Notes: generated by a model not told the origin, from the sequence alone. Counted from the stretch's first letter, positions 18,601 to 26,837 are shown. The stretch is DNA of 64,000 nucleotides from an uncultured Eubacteriales bacterium (GCA_900315015.1 OMXJ01000007.1:1-64000); one strand, 5' to 3'. Translations and numbers: made by a program.

Positions 18601-19908
18601 GCAGCAGAGGAAATTTTTGAAAATGGAGTGCTTCCCCAGGATACCATAATTAAAGATAAAAACTATCTTGATATTATTGCGCCTGAGTTCATACTTGAAG
18701 AAAAGGGCGACCTTCATAGATCTAAATTTATAAAAGTAAGTTACAGTAAGAAGGCAGAAGATGAAGCAGGGGACCTGGATTTTGAAAATGAGCTCAGCGA
18801 AGTGCGTGAAGAAAAGGCCTTTAGCTTAGAAGGTGCAGGAAAAGTATTAGAAAAAGATGAAGCTGTTGATAAAGCTCTAGCAAAAGATGGAGCGATAGAT
18901 AAAGAGGATGGAAAGTGTAAGAAGCAGAGAGTAAATCCTTTGAAGCTTAAGCAGAAATTCCTTTCAGGAGAACTTATGACCTTAGACTATGATAAGGAAG
19001 ATGGGGAAGCAGCGGAAAAGCTTGAGAGAGCAGCAAAAGAACTTCAGAGGCTTTTGAATTTTGAATATAGGTATCAGGCGGATGTTGATATACCTTACAA
19101 GTTCTCGGTTTCAGCCTTGAAGAAAACTGAGAATAATGCTGAGGCTGCGCTATCAGATGAAGAGGGAAGGGCAGTAGATTTTGAAAATGATACTGAGCAT
19201 GCAAAATTAGAGGATAAGGAATACCGCGTAAGTCATGGTGCTGTAGAAAAGCCTATCCCTAGCTTCTTACAGAAGGAGAGGATAATTGCCCCTACTGAAA
19301 AGGGTACTGCAGTTCATGCTCTTATGGAGCATGCAGATTTCCCTGCTGTAATAAGCAAGGTGGAGGCAGCTGATTATGAGGAGTATTTATCAAGGCACTT
19401 TGAGGCGATTGTAAGAGGCGGCTATGTGGACAGGGCGGTTTATGAGGAAATATGCAAGGTAAAGGGCGGTTCTAAAGAGTTTTCTGAACTAGACATTAAT
19501 ACTCTCGGCGCTTTCTTTAAAACAGAGCTTGCTAGGAAGATGGCAGAGGCTGCTAGGAGAAATGAGCTCTATAGAGAGCAGAAGTTTGTTTTAGGTCTTT
19601 CTGCAGATGAGATTGCAGGCTACCTCAAGGAATGCGGCAAGGGCGAGAGCGACATAGCAAGGCGCTTTGAGGGGCTTGATGCAAGAATTCTCATACAGGG
19701 CGTCATTGACGGCTTTTTCATTGATGAAGATGGCAGCGTGGTCCTTATGGATTATAAGACCGACAAATGCAAAGAGCAGGAAATGATAGACAGATATAAG
19801 CTTCAGCTCGAACTATATAAGAGGGCGATAGAAAGTGCAACTAATAAGAAGGTAAAGGAAATTTATATCTATGCAGTAAGGCTGTGCAAAAGTATTGAAG
19901 TTAAATAA
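15661..19908 (+). CDS. addA: AddA subunit of the AddAB helicase-nuclease
   Basis: Superfamily 1 UvrD-type helicase with C-terminal RecB nuclease. Walker A AGAGSGKT is at residues 25-32, Walker B DEYQDSS at 408-414, TIHGSKGLEFPIVFV (motif V) near 873, LYVAMTRAKEKL (motif VI) near 945, and the nuclease D1364-Y-K1366. At 1415 residues it is longer than the usual 1200-1250. The excess comes from two highly charged inserts, about residues 543-600 (acidic, Gly/Ser/Glu) and 1035-1090, which look like disordered loops. The GAGGT before the ATG is adequate. Confidence 0.95.
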   Translation: MSEKRWTDSQKKAIELRGSDILVSAGAGSGKTAVLVERILQLVLDENNDIDIDNLLVVTFTRAAAAQMRDKIGEGMDKRLLLAEEAKDEELEAKILRQKHLLAGARICTIDSFCSYVVKNYFSNIDLSPDYRIMDKGEGELIYRDAMDEMLEEAYEEPFEGFELLVKGFSDSKSDKKIEEIVRKVFYMSETVVNPEKWLVELDKKEFEEYEKEAVGAILENAGRMLRLTERNIKKTQADDFVWDKEKEVLDADKKGILAFLEKVSKEGTTLENILEAIDLIKFGKVKTIQNRSFEKLDNPEEASGIYEAFKALRERTKEILKGIFEDYLFMPYSLMVHFNEKSGIYIKAIAELTRRFRKVLSKEKARKGVLEFSDLSHYALSILTNEDGEPTSAARELAGEYKAIIIDEYQDSSMLQEAILKSICDASDGKTNMFMVGDIKQSIYAFRQARPELFMEKYESFDKAFGEAEKGALVEKDCNGQLVVMNTNFRSRKEVLDSVDMVFEAVMHKSVGAVEYDEDASLKPGMEYPAPEREGDYVTELLLAVPEDGEDEGSDSGEYDISTDVEEEGGEGDEGSSSENGESAEEVKKSEAEALVIVNRIREIIAEDGLKVTDEELDENGKKKLRKARMSDIAVLVRSRTNISNYIKVFEENGIEAVAEQVSGYFASTEIERTLNYLRIIDNPLQDIPFASVLSSVYVGISADELAEITFLARKAYREKLSADNEGAGNEKPDDKYNAKSSAKYTTPYLANAVSWYAENGAREELKTKLNSFLSELSEFRKYSAAHSVTELIEKLYDDTKVLYKVSAMPDGERRKGNLKKLEENARNFEATSFRGLFEFLRYVQRLIDNDVDYGLADSSLGPDVLKVMTIHGSKGLEFPIVFVAGIDHNFNDKDLKGSVMINADLGIGLRYVGNEDEKFKVDTLAQKMIKRRNEANSRGEELRVLYVAMTRAKEKLILTGALNGEGKKVAERFDSWESAAEEIFENGVLPQDTIIKDKNYLDIIAPEFILEEKGDLHRSKFIKVSYSKKAEDEAGDLDFENELSEVREEKAFSLEGAGKVLEKDEAVDKALAKDGAIDKEDGKCKKQRVNPLKLKQKFLSGELMTLDYDKEDGEAAEKLERAAKELQRLLNFEYRYQADVDIPYKFSVSALKKTENNAEAALSDEEGRAVDFENDTEHAKLEDKEYRVSHGAVEKPIPSFLQKERIIAPTEKGTAVHALMEHADFPAVISKVEAADYEEYLSRHFEAIVRGGYVDRAVYEEICKVKGGSKEFSELDINTLGAFFKTELARKMAEAARRNELYREQKFVLGLSADEIAGYLKECGKGESDIARRFEGLDARILIQGVIDGFFIDEDGSVVLMDYKTDKCKEQEMIDRYKLQLELYKRAIESATNKKVKEIYIYAVRLCKSIEVK

Positions 19909-19914
19909 GTCTGT

Positions 19915-19943
19915 TTGACTATGTAATCATTTTGTGATAAAAT
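19915..19943 (+). promoter_or_regulatory. Promoter of the lipid kinase gene
   Basis: TTGACT at 19915-19920, 17-base spacer, TAAAAT at 19938-19943. It starts 7 bases after the addA stop. Confidence 0.75.
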
Positions 19944-19963
19944 CAAATATCATTCAGAAGTGA

Positions 19964-20005
19964 CAGGGTTTTCTGTTTTCATTTAGTTGAATGCAGAAAG
20001 CCCTT
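19964..20005 (+). terminator. Hairpin between addA and the lipid kinase
   Basis: AGGGTTTTCTG (19965-19975) pairs with CAGAAAGCCCT (19994-20004), followed by TATTTATAAA. It lies just downstream of a promoter, so it may end addA transcripts or act on the new transcript's leader. Confidence 0.5.
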
Positions 20006-20039
20006 ATTTATAAAATGTAGGTGCAAACGGGGTGTTTAC

Positions 20040-21008
20040 ATGAAGAAACTTGCTTTTATTTTTAATCCTCACGCTGGACGTGAGAGACTTCGCCCAAAGG
20101 TGGGGGATGTCATAGTTGAATTTGCGAATGCAGGCTATGAGGTAATTACGGCGCCAACTGCTAAACGTGGGGATGCCGTAGAGCTTGCGGAGAATTTTTC
20201 AATGCGTGCGGATATTGACAGGATTGTCTGTGCTGGCGGTGATGGAACTTTAGATGAGGTAGTAACCGGAGTTCTTAGTGCAGAGAAAAAGCTTGGAGAG
20301 AGCTTTGCAGGTAAGCTTGATATGCCTATTGGCTATATTCCGTGCGGCTCTACTAATGATTTTGGAAATACCTTAAAGCTTCCATTAGATTTTGTTTCTG
20401 CGGCAAAGCTTGCGGCAAGCGGAGAAGCAAGTCCTTGTGATGTGGGATATATAAATGACAAGGTGTTTGTATATACCGCGGCTTTCGGTGCATTTACCGA
20501 GGTATCCTATGATACGCCGCAGCAGTTCAAGAATGTATTCGGACATATGGCCTATCTTGTCAATGCCATGGGAAAGTTTTCAACCATTAAGAATTATAGA
20601 ATGAGAGTTAAGTGCAATAATGATGAGAAACAGGTGTATGTAGATGATTTCTTGCTCGGAATGATAGCTAATTCAGATTCTGTTGGCGGCATCAAGGGAC
20701 TTGCAGGTAAGGACGTACAGCTTGATGACGGACTGTTTGAGCTTGTTATGGTAAGAAAACATACCAATTTAAATGAGCTTACAGATACTGCTAATGCCTT
20801 TCTTGCAGGAGACATATTAAGCTCTCCTTCAATTCTTGTTAAAAAGGTAAAGTGTGTTGATATAGAGCTGCTCGATGAGACTGGCTTAGAAGAGCTTAAT
20901 TGGTCGCTCGATGGAGAGTTCGGCGGAAATATGCCGAAAGTGCATGTGGAAATAAGTAAGCAGGCAGTAAATTATGTTAATAAGTCTACTGAGATAGTTG
21001 AAGAATAA
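20040..21008 (+). CDS. Diacylglycerol kinase-family lipid kinase
   Basis: YegS/DgkB-type kinase phosphorylating a membrane lipid, most likely diacylglycerol being returned to phosphatidic acid. FNPHAG at the N-terminus, GGDGTLDEV at residues 66-74 (nucleotide site) and PCGSTNDFGNTL near 100 are the three family motifs. The C-terminal beta domain ends with NWSLDGE. Length 322 is typical. The next gene follows after 18 bases and may be cotranscribed. True substrate cannot be fixed from sequence. Confidence 0.88.
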   Translation: MKKLAFIFNPHAGRERLRPKVGDVIVEFANAGYEVITAPTAKRGDAVELAENFSMRADIDRIVCAGGDGTLDEVVTGVLSAEKKLGESFAGKLDMPIGYIPCGSTNDFGNTLKLPLDFVSAAKLAASGEASPCDVGYINDKVFVYTAAFGAFTEVSYDTPQQFKNVFGHMAYLVNAMGKFSTIKNYRMRVKCNNDEKQVYVDDFLLGMIANSDSVGGIKGLAGKDVQLDDGLFELVMVRKHTNLNELTDTANAFLAGDILSSPSILVKKVKCVDIELLDETGLEELNWSLDGEFGGNMPKVHVEISKQAVNYVNKSTEIVEE

Positions 21009-21026
21009 AAAGTATGGAGCTAAGAT

Positions 21027-21935
21027 ATGCGTATTGCTTGTATTTCGGATCTGCATATTGATATTAATGCGGATTATCCTGTGCTTGATGAGCTGTGTAA
21101 GATAGTTAGTGAAAATAAGACAGATATCCTTCTTGTAGCAGGGGATATATGTGAGAGCTGCGAGCTGGTTTCAAAGGCAGCAGAGAAGCTTGAAAAAGAT
21201 AGCGGAGCGAAGGTGTTATACGTTCCTGGAAATCATGACATGTGGGCTAAAAATACTGATAAAGATAGTGATGAGCTTTATGAGTATTATAGAGAAGATC
21301 CAAGGTGCCTTACTACGGGAAAGTCATATGAGTTTGAGGTATCGGGTAAAAAATATGTAATTCTTGGAGACATAGGCTGGTATGATTATTCCTTTGCTTC
21401 TAAGATTTATTCCGATGAAGAACTTGATAAGATGTCTCTTGATGGCAGGACCTGGCAGGATAAAAATTTTAATGTCTGGACGCGCAATAATAAGGGTAAA
21501 TGCGAGGAGATGTTAAAAAATATAGAAAAAGACATTCATAATTTTGAACAATCAGGTTATAATATCATATACATTACGCATATGCTTCCTATAAAGGATT
21601 TTGATGTGCCGGAAACCTACAAGGGCTGGGGCTTTTTTAATGCTTTCCTTGGAACGGTGAAGCTAGGTGATATTTTTGAAGCGCATGAGGCTGTTAAGTT
21701 TTCTATAAGCGGTCATGTGCATTTTAGAAAAACTGCAGAGCATGGTCATGTAAAGTATCTTCTGCCTTGCCTGAATTATCATACAGAATGGCAGGACGGG
21801 CTGACGATTAAGGGAGCTAAGGGTGAAAGCAAGAATGACTATACCTTTAGGGAGCTTAGCAGTGAGCAGCAGGAGAAAAATAGAAATAGGGTCAAGGTGC
21901 AGCTCTTAGAGAGCGTTCAGTATATAGACATTTAA
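21027..21935 (+). CDS. Calcineurin-like metallophosphoesterase
   Basis: Two-metal phosphoesterase of 302 residues. The ligand motifs are present in order: SDLH (7-10), GDI near 40, GNHD near 68 and GHVH (229-232). The acidic, soluble sequence has no signal peptide. Substrate unknown; it could act on nucleotides, phosphoproteins or DNA ends. GGAG lies 9 bases upstream of the start. Confidence 0.85.
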   Translation: MRIACISDLHIDINADYPVLDELCKIVSENKTDILLVAGDICESCELVSKAAEKLEKDSGAKVLYVPGNHDMWAKNTDKDSDELYEYYREDPRCLTTGKSYEFEVSGKKYVILGDIGWYDYSFASKIYSDEELDKMSLDGRTWQDKNFNVWTRNNKGKCEEMLKNIEKDIHNFEQSGYNIIYITHMLPIKDFDVPETYKGWGFFNAFLGTVKLGDIFEAHEAVKFSISGHVHFRKTAEHGHVKYLLPCLNYHTEWQDGLTIKGAKGESKNDYTFRELSSEQQEKNRNRVKVQLLESVQYIDI

Positions 21936-22070
21936 CTTGATTTTTGGTTAAATAAAAAAATCTAGAAAAATGGACTTAGAACTGAAGCCTGTAATGGGCT
22001 AGAAAAGGGAATTTTTTGAAATTTAAGTATAACCCCCGCCTTGAAATAAATAAACTTTTTGTAAAAAATC

Positions 22071-22098
22071 TTGACATTTGAAAATAAAAATGTAAAAT
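22071..22098 (+). promoter_or_regulatory. arsR-xylB promoter with operator in the spacer
   Basis: TTGACA at 22071-22076, 16-base spacer, TAAAAT at 22093-22098. An inverted repeat ACATTT-N8-AAATGT (22074-22093) fills the spacer, where ArsR repressors usually bind. The region 21936-22189 holds nothing else I can identify. Confidence 0.7.
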
Positions 22099-22189
22099 AT
22101 AAGATAGCATTAATTCTTTTTTGGGGGAAATAGAAGTTCTCTTTTGGATTTTGAAAATCATTAGTTGCTATCTGGAAAATGGAGGAGTG

Positions 22190-22630
22190 ATGGAAGAGAA
22201 AAAAGAATCGAAGGCGCTGCATAAGATCCATATTCCGCATGACCATGGTCACGCAACGGAAGATATTTTAGATGTTATGCCAAAGATCCAGGATTTCATG
22301 GATGCGTCAGAGATGTTTTCACAGCTTTCAGATTCCACAAGGCTGCGAATTTTGTGGATTCTTTGCCATAGTGAGGAATGCGTTAATGATATTGCCGCAG
22401 CAGTTGAAATGAGTGCGCCGGCTGTTTCTCATCACCTTAAGCTTTTAAAGCAGACAGGCTATATACAGAGCAGACGCGAGGGTAAGGAGGTTCTCTATAA
22501 ATTAAAGGATACTGAGGAAGCTTTAACGCTTCATAGAATCGTAGATGGTGTTTTCTCAATGAAGTGTCCGTTAGAGAGTGATTTTGTTTTAAATGAATTT
22601 TCAGAAGACAATAAGAAAAAAGGAGAATGA
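22190..22630 (+). CDS. ArsR/SmtB-family winged-helix regulator
   Basis: Small repressor of 146 residues. The HTH reads ECVNDIAAAVEMSAPAVSHHLKLLKQTG with the beta wing SRREGKEVLYKL. The N-terminus is His-rich (HIPHDHGHAT) and could help bind metal. The classic ELCVCDL metal box is ECVND here, with only one Cys, so arsenic sensing is doubtful. ATG 22190 is chosen for GGAGG at 22181-22185; the first frame start at 22121 is unsupported. It lies 4 bases before xylB and is probably cotranscribed and autoregulated. Confidence 0.88.
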   Translation: MEEKKESKALHKIHIPHDHGHATEDILDVMPKIQDFMDASEMFSQLSDSTRLRILWILCHSEECVNDIAAAVEMSAPAVSHHLKLLKQTGYIQSRREGKEVLYKLKDTEEALTLHRIVDGVFSMKCPLESDFVLNEFSEDNKKKGE

Positions 22631-22634
22631 TAAT

Positions 22635-24104
22635 ATGCTTTATATCGGTGTTGATTTAGGTACTTCAGCAGTAAAGTTAGTTCTTATGAATGAAGAGGGA
22701 GAAATCAGAAATTCTGCTTCAAAGTCTTACCCTTTAAGTTTTCCTCAAACAGGATGGTCAGAGCAGAATCCAGAGGACTGGATCAGTGGAATTAAGGAAG
22801 GTTTAAAAGAGCTTCTTAAGGATGAAAAGGTAGAGGATGTTGATGGTATAAGCTTTGGCGGCCAGATGCACGGCCTTGTAATTCTTGATGAAAATGATAA
22901 GGTGCTTCGCCCGGCAATTCTTTGGAATGATGGAAGAACTAGCGAGGAGTGTGAGTATTTAAATAACACCATCGGCAGAGAAAAAATCGCTGCTTTAACT
23001 GGAAATATGGCATTTACAGGCTTTACTGCACCTAAGCTTTTATGGGTGAAGAAGCATGAGCCTGAAATTTTTGATAAGATAGCTAAGATCATGCTTCCTA
23101 AGGACTATGTTGCATATAAGCTTTCAGGAGTCCATTGTACTGATGCTTCTGATGCTTCGGGCATGCTTCTTTACGACGTAAAGAACCGCAAGTGGTCTGA
23201 TGAGATGATCGACATTGTAGGAATTAAGAAGGAGCAGCTTGCAAAGGTATTTGAGAGCTATGAGGTAGTTGGTAATGTTTCTGCTAAGGCTTCAGAGGAG
23301 TTTGGTCTTCCAACTAGCGTTAAGGTAATAGCTGGTGCAGGTGATAATGCAGCAGGTGCAGTAGGAACTGGTACGACCAGCAATGGCATGTGCAGTGTTT
23401 CTATCGGAACCTCAGGAACTGTATTTATATCTACAGATGACTTTGCAATGGATCCAACAAATTCAATGCATTCCTTTGCTCATTCAAATGGAAAGTACCA
23501 TTTCCTTGGATGCATGCTTTCAGCTGCTTCATGTAATAAGTGGTGGATGGATGACATCGTTAATGATAAGGATTATAGCGGTGAGCTTAAGGGCGTTAAG
23601 GAATATGGAAAGAATAAGGTATTCTTCCTTCCATATCTCATGGGAGAGAGAACTCCTCATAATAATCCAAATGCAAGAGGTGCCTTTATCGGCATGAGCA
23701 TGGATACGACAAAACAGGATATGACCCAGGCTCTTATCGAGGGTGTTACCTTTGGTCTTCGCGATTCTATTGAAATTGCAAGAGAACTCGGTGTTAAGAT
23801 AGACAGAGTGCGTGCTATCGGCGGCGGGGCTAAAAATCCTGAATGGTGCAGAATTCTTGCAGATGTAATGAATGTTAAGGTTGATAAGATAAATTGTGAG
23901 GAAGGCCCGGGCTTTGGTGCCTGCATACTTGCAGCAGTAGGCTGCGGTAAGTTTGCTTCAGTTGAAGAGGCAGGAGCTAAGCTTATAAAGGTTACTCAGA
24001 CAATAGAGCAGATACCGGAAGAGGTTGAGCTTTATGAGAAGAAGTATAGACAGTGGAAGAAGATGTATCCAGCACTCAAGGATATCTATGATGAGATTGT
24101 TTAA
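22635..24104 (+). CDS. xylB: Xylulokinase
   Basis: FGGY kinase that phosphorylates D-xylulose to feed the pentose phosphate pathway. YIGVDLGTSAVKLVL (N-terminal ATP site), GGQMHGLVILD and VRAIGGGAKNPEWCRILADV are XylB signatures. It has 489 residues, the usual length. Start ATG 22635 has AGGAG 9 bases upstream. No xylA or xylose transporter is adjacent, and pairing with an ArsR-type regulator is unusual. Confidence 0.92.
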   Translation: MLYIGVDLGTSAVKLVLMNEEGEIRNSASKSYPLSFPQTGWSEQNPEDWISGIKEGLKELLKDEKVEDVDGISFGGQMHGLVILDENDKVLRPAILWNDGRTSEECEYLNNTIGREKIAALTGNMAFTGFTAPKLLWVKKHEPEIFDKIAKIMLPKDYVAYKLSGVHCTDASDASGMLLYDVKNRKWSDEMIDIVGIKKEQLAKVFESYEVVGNVSAKASEEFGLPTSVKVIAGAGDNAAGAVGTGTTSNGMCSVSIGTSGTVFISTDDFAMDPTNSMHSFAHSNGKYHFLGCMLSAASCNKWWMDDIVNDKDYSGELKGVKEYGKNKVFFLPYLMGERTPHNNPNARGAFIGMSMDTTKQDMTQALIEGVTFGLRDSIEIARELGVKIDRVRAIGGGAKNPEWCRILADVMNVKVDKINCEEGPGFGACILAAVGCGKFASVEEAGAKLIKVTQTIEQIPEEVELYEKKYRQWKKMYPALKDIYDEIV

Positions 24105-24313
24105 AAAAGTTTGATAAATGATTTGATAAAAAAGTCTACTGAAATGGCATAATTTTTTGTATCAATAGTGCGGATTAATGAAGAATTAAAGAAAAATGAT
24201 GAGAAGATGAGCCTTATTATGGATGAAGGTAAGGTAATTATGGTAGCAATGAGCCTGTAAGAAGGGATTAAGGGCTTTTGACTATAAAAAAGGGAAAAGA
24301 TGAGGGTATTAAG

Positions 24314-24964
24314 ATGGCAATTTCAAACAAGGCTGTAGTTAAATGCAGCAAATGCGGTGAAAGCATTGACTTCGAAGTTTTTAGAAGTGTAAATGCTCAT
24401 ACTGATCCGGAACTTGCAGCAAAGGTTAAAAGCCGTGAGCTTTTTAAGTGCAAGTGTCCTAAGTGTGGTAATGAGTCTTATGTAAATTATGATTTTCTTT
24501 ATAACGATCCAGACAAGAGAATTATGATTTATATGATTTTTGAGGAAAATAAGCTTAAGGATATCTGCAAGCTTCTTTCATCAAAGGAAATTCCGGGCTA
24601 TACAATGAGGGTTGTTGGCAGTCAGCAGTCTTTAGTTGAGAAAATCATGATGTTTGAATCTGGCCTTGATGACAGATCTGTTGAAATCGGAAAGAGCGTC
24701 ATGTATTACAATAACTACAAGCTTTTCAAGGAAGCAGGCGTATCTCAGATTCGTTTTAATCATAGGGAAGATGGAAGTAATGAATTCCTTATGATTGCAG
24801 GCAGCAAGCTTTTTGCAAGAGTTGGTTTTCCTAAAAAGGAATATGATAAGATAAGCAGCCTTTATGGAGATAGGTATCTTGCACTTGCTAAGGATGACAT
24901 AGCAATTGATCTTGCCTGGGGCAAGGAAATGTACGATTCTGTTGTAAAAAATGGCAGAGAATAA
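24314..24964 (+). CDS. CpXC-domain protein
   Basis: The N-terminus has CSKCGESIDFEVFRSVN and later CKCPKCGNES, the paired Cys motifs of the CpXC domain (a probable zinc-binding module of unknown function). The remaining 140 residues look alpha/beta and unassigned. I use ATG 24314 (GAGGGT 6 bases upstream), giving 216 residues; a TTG at 24278 is also in frame. Bases 24105-24313 show no gene or clear signal. Confidence 0.75.
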   Translation: MAISNKAVVKCSKCGESIDFEVFRSVNAHTDPELAAKVKSRELFKCKCPKCGNESYVNYDFLYNDPDKRIMIYMIFEENKLKDICKLLSSKEIPGYTMRVVGSQQSLVEKIMMFESGLDDRSVEIGKSVMYYNNYKLFKEAGVSQIRFNHREDGSNEFLMIAGSKLFARVGFPKKEYDKISSLYGDRYLALAKDDIAIDLAWGKEMYDSVVKNGRE

Positions 24965-24972
24965 AAAAGTAC

Positions 24973-25001
24973 TTGACAAATGTTATTCTTTATTGTATTA
25001 T
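24973..25001 (+). promoter_or_regulatory. tRNA-Trp promoter P1
   Basis: TTGACA at 24973-24978, 17-base spacer, TATTAT at 24996-25001. Confidence 0.82.
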
Positions 25002-25008
25002 TTTAGCG

Positions 25009-25037
25009 TTGACAAAATTTTATCCTTCAGTTTTACT
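25009..25037 (+). promoter_or_regulatory. tRNA-Trp promoter P2, overlapping a hairpin
   Basis: TTGACA at 25009-25014, 17-base spacer, TTTACT at 25032-25037. The -10 lies inside a perfect 10-bp hairpin (25022-25044) that ends 4 bases before the tRNA. Confidence 0.6.
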
Positions 25038-25048
25038 GAAGGATGCAT

Positions 25049-25119
25049 AGGGGCATCGTCCAATGGTAGGATACCGGTCTCCAAAACCGTTGATGGGGGT
25101 TCGAATCCCTCTACCCCTG
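25049..25119 (+). tRNA. tRNA-Trp (anticodon CCA)
   Basis: Cloverleaf of 71 bases: D stem GTCC/GGAT, anticodon loop CTCCAAA at 25079-25085 (CCA at 25081-25083), T arm GGGGG-TTCGAAT-CCCTC, discriminator G. No CCA is encoded. The acceptor stem AGGGGCA/TACCCCT carries a C6-A67 mismatch, and the anticodon stem has a C27-U43 mismatch. It still reads as a normal tRNA. Confidence 0.95.
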
Positions 25120-25129
25120 CTCTGAATAG

Positions 25130-25166
25130 AAATGCACATCAGTTTCCTGGTGTGCATTTTTTTTAT
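25130..25166 (+). terminator. Terminator after tRNA-Trp
   Basis: AAATGCACATCAG pairs with CTGGTGTGCATTT around TTTC, then a T run. Begins 11 bases after the tRNA. Confidence 0.9.
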
Positions 25167-25240
25167 TTTAGCCCCATTAATGACACACAATTGTACTAAA
25201 ATTGCCTAAAAACATTAATTATTTTTTCATATTTTCGTTG

Positions 25241-25246
25241 TATAAT
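25241..25246 (+). promoter_or_regulatory. Possible -10 of the PurF-like gene
   Basis: TATAAT preceded by TTG; no good -35 element. It would give a leader of about 90 bases. Confidence 0.4.
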
Positions 25247-25344
25247 TACTTGTAAAGTGGCGGTCAGTGTGCTAAAATGATATATTAGAGTAGTGCCCTA
25301 AAGGGAGGTGCTAATCAATTTAGGAATTTGGAGGATGTAACAAA

Positions 25345-26784
25345 ATGGGCGGCTTTTTTGCTGTAGCATCAAAGGAAGATTGCGTATTTGATTTATTTTT
25401 TGGAACTGATTATCATTCACATCTTGGTACAAGACGTGGCGGTATGGCAGTTTTTGATAGGAGTTCCGGCTTTGATCGCGCTATTCATAATATAGAAAAT
25501 TCACCATTTAGAACAAAATTTGAGAAGGATGTAAATGTAATGCATGGTAATCTTGGTATCGGATGCATTTCAGATTATGATCCACAGCCTCTCATTGTAC
25601 GTTCTCATCATGGCACATATGCCATTACAACTGTCGGCAAGGTAAATAATATTGATGAAATTGTTAATAAGATTTTCAAGAATGGTAATACTCATTTCCT
25701 TGAAATGAGCGGCGGTACTATCAATATTACAGAGCTTGTCGCTTCAATTATTAATCAAAAGGATAATATCATCGAAGGAATACAGTACGCCCAGGAGCTT
25801 ATTCAAGGTTCAATGACTATTATTGTGCTTACTCCTACCTGCATTTATGCGGCTAGGGATAAGTATGGACGTACTCCTGTTTGTGTGGGTAAAAAGCCGG
25901 AAGGTTATTGCGTGGCGTTTGAGAGCTTTGCATATTTGAATCTTGGCTATACTCCTGTACGTGAGCTTGGACCTGGAGAAATTGTTGCAATGACTCCAGA
26001 GGCTGTAACTACTCTTGTTAAGCCTGGTTCAAAGATGAAAATCTGTACCTTCCTTTGGATTTATTATGGGTATCCTTCAGCTTCTTATGAGGGAATCAGC
26101 GTTGAAAGAATGAGATATGAGTGCGGTGCTGCACTTGCAAGGCGTGATGGAGCGCTCGACATTGATAACGTTGCTGGTGTTCCTGATTCTGGTACAGCGC
26201 ATGCTGTAGGTTATGCTAATGAGTCTGGAATTCCATTTTCACGTCCATTCATCAAGTATACACCTACCTGGCCACGTTCTTTCATGCCAACAATTCAGTC
26301 TAAGCGTAATCTTATCGCAAAGATGAAGATTATTCCTGTACATGACCTCATCTACGGAAAGAGACTTCTTCTTATTGACGATTCAATCGTTAGAGGTACT
26401 CAGCTTCGTGAAACTACGGAATTCCTTTATGAGTCAGGTGCTAAGGAGGTTCATATCAGACCAGCTTGTCCTCCTATTATGTATGGATGTAAGTTCCTTA
26501 ATTTCTCGCGTGAGAATACTCCTATGGAGCTTATTGCAAGAAGTGTTATTGCTGAGGAAGAGGGAGAGAAGGTATCAAGAGGTATTCTTGATGAATATTG
26601 TGATCCGGATTCAGATCGCTATGCAGCAATGATAGAGAAGATTCGTCAGAGACTTAAGTTTACTTCTCTTCGTTTCCACAGATTAGACGATATGCTCGGC
26701 TCTGTTGGTATTGATCCAAGCCAGCTTTGTACTTATTGCTGGGATGGTAAGGATATCAGCGGTGACGCAGGAGACGATGATTAA
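25345..26784 (+). CDS. PurF-like amidophosphoribosyltransferase without Cys1
   Basis: Resembles glutamine PRPP amidotransferase, first enzyme of purine synthesis. The PRPP loop LLLIDDSIVRGTQ is intact near residues 342-354. The Fe-S ligands C234, C382, C462 and C465 match the B. subtilis-type cluster. But the N-terminus is M-G-G-F-F, so the N-terminal nucleophile Cys of the glutaminase is Gly. The first Cys is residue 13, which aligns inside the domain, and the HRGQ motif is TRRG. It may use ammonia, or have a regulatory or other role. GGAGG lies 10 bases upstream of the start. A second, canonical PurF should exist elsewhere. Confidence 0.85.
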   Translation: MGGFFAVASKEDCVFDLFFGTDYHSHLGTRRGGMAVFDRSSGFDRAIHNIENSPFRTKFEKDVNVMHGNLGIGCISDYDPQPLIVRSHHGTYAITTVGKVNNIDEIVNKIFKNGNTHFLEMSGGTINITELVASIINQKDNIIEGIQYAQELIQGSMTIIVLTPTCIYAARDKYGRTPVCVGKKPEGYCVAFESFAYLNLGYTPVRELGPGEIVAMTPEAVTTLVKPGSKMKICTFLWIYYGYPSASYEGISVERMRYECGAALARRDGALDIDNVAGVPDSGTAHAVGYANESGIPFSRPFIKYTPTWPRSFMPTIQSKRNLIAKMKIIPVHDLIYGKRLLLIDDSIVRGTQLRETTEFLYESGAKEVHIRPACPPIMYGCKFLNFSRENTPMELIARSVIAEEEGEKVSRGILDEYCDPDSDRYAAMIEKIRQRLKFTSLRFHRLDDMLGSVGIDPSQLCTYCWDGKDISGDAGDDD

Positions 26785-26837
26785 TTTTATGTTTTGATTT
26801 TGATTTTGTGACTTTACTTTAAGGAAAGGAGTAATGA

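Noticed and set aside
24951-25199. 82-codon frame across the tRNA-Trp
   Set aside because: Reads straight through the tRNA and its terminator.
25166-25344. Riboswitch upstream of the PurF-like gene
   Set aside because: The leader has no recognisable purine, PRPP or ppGpp aptamer core; only a promoter-like -10 and two ribosome-site-like sequences.
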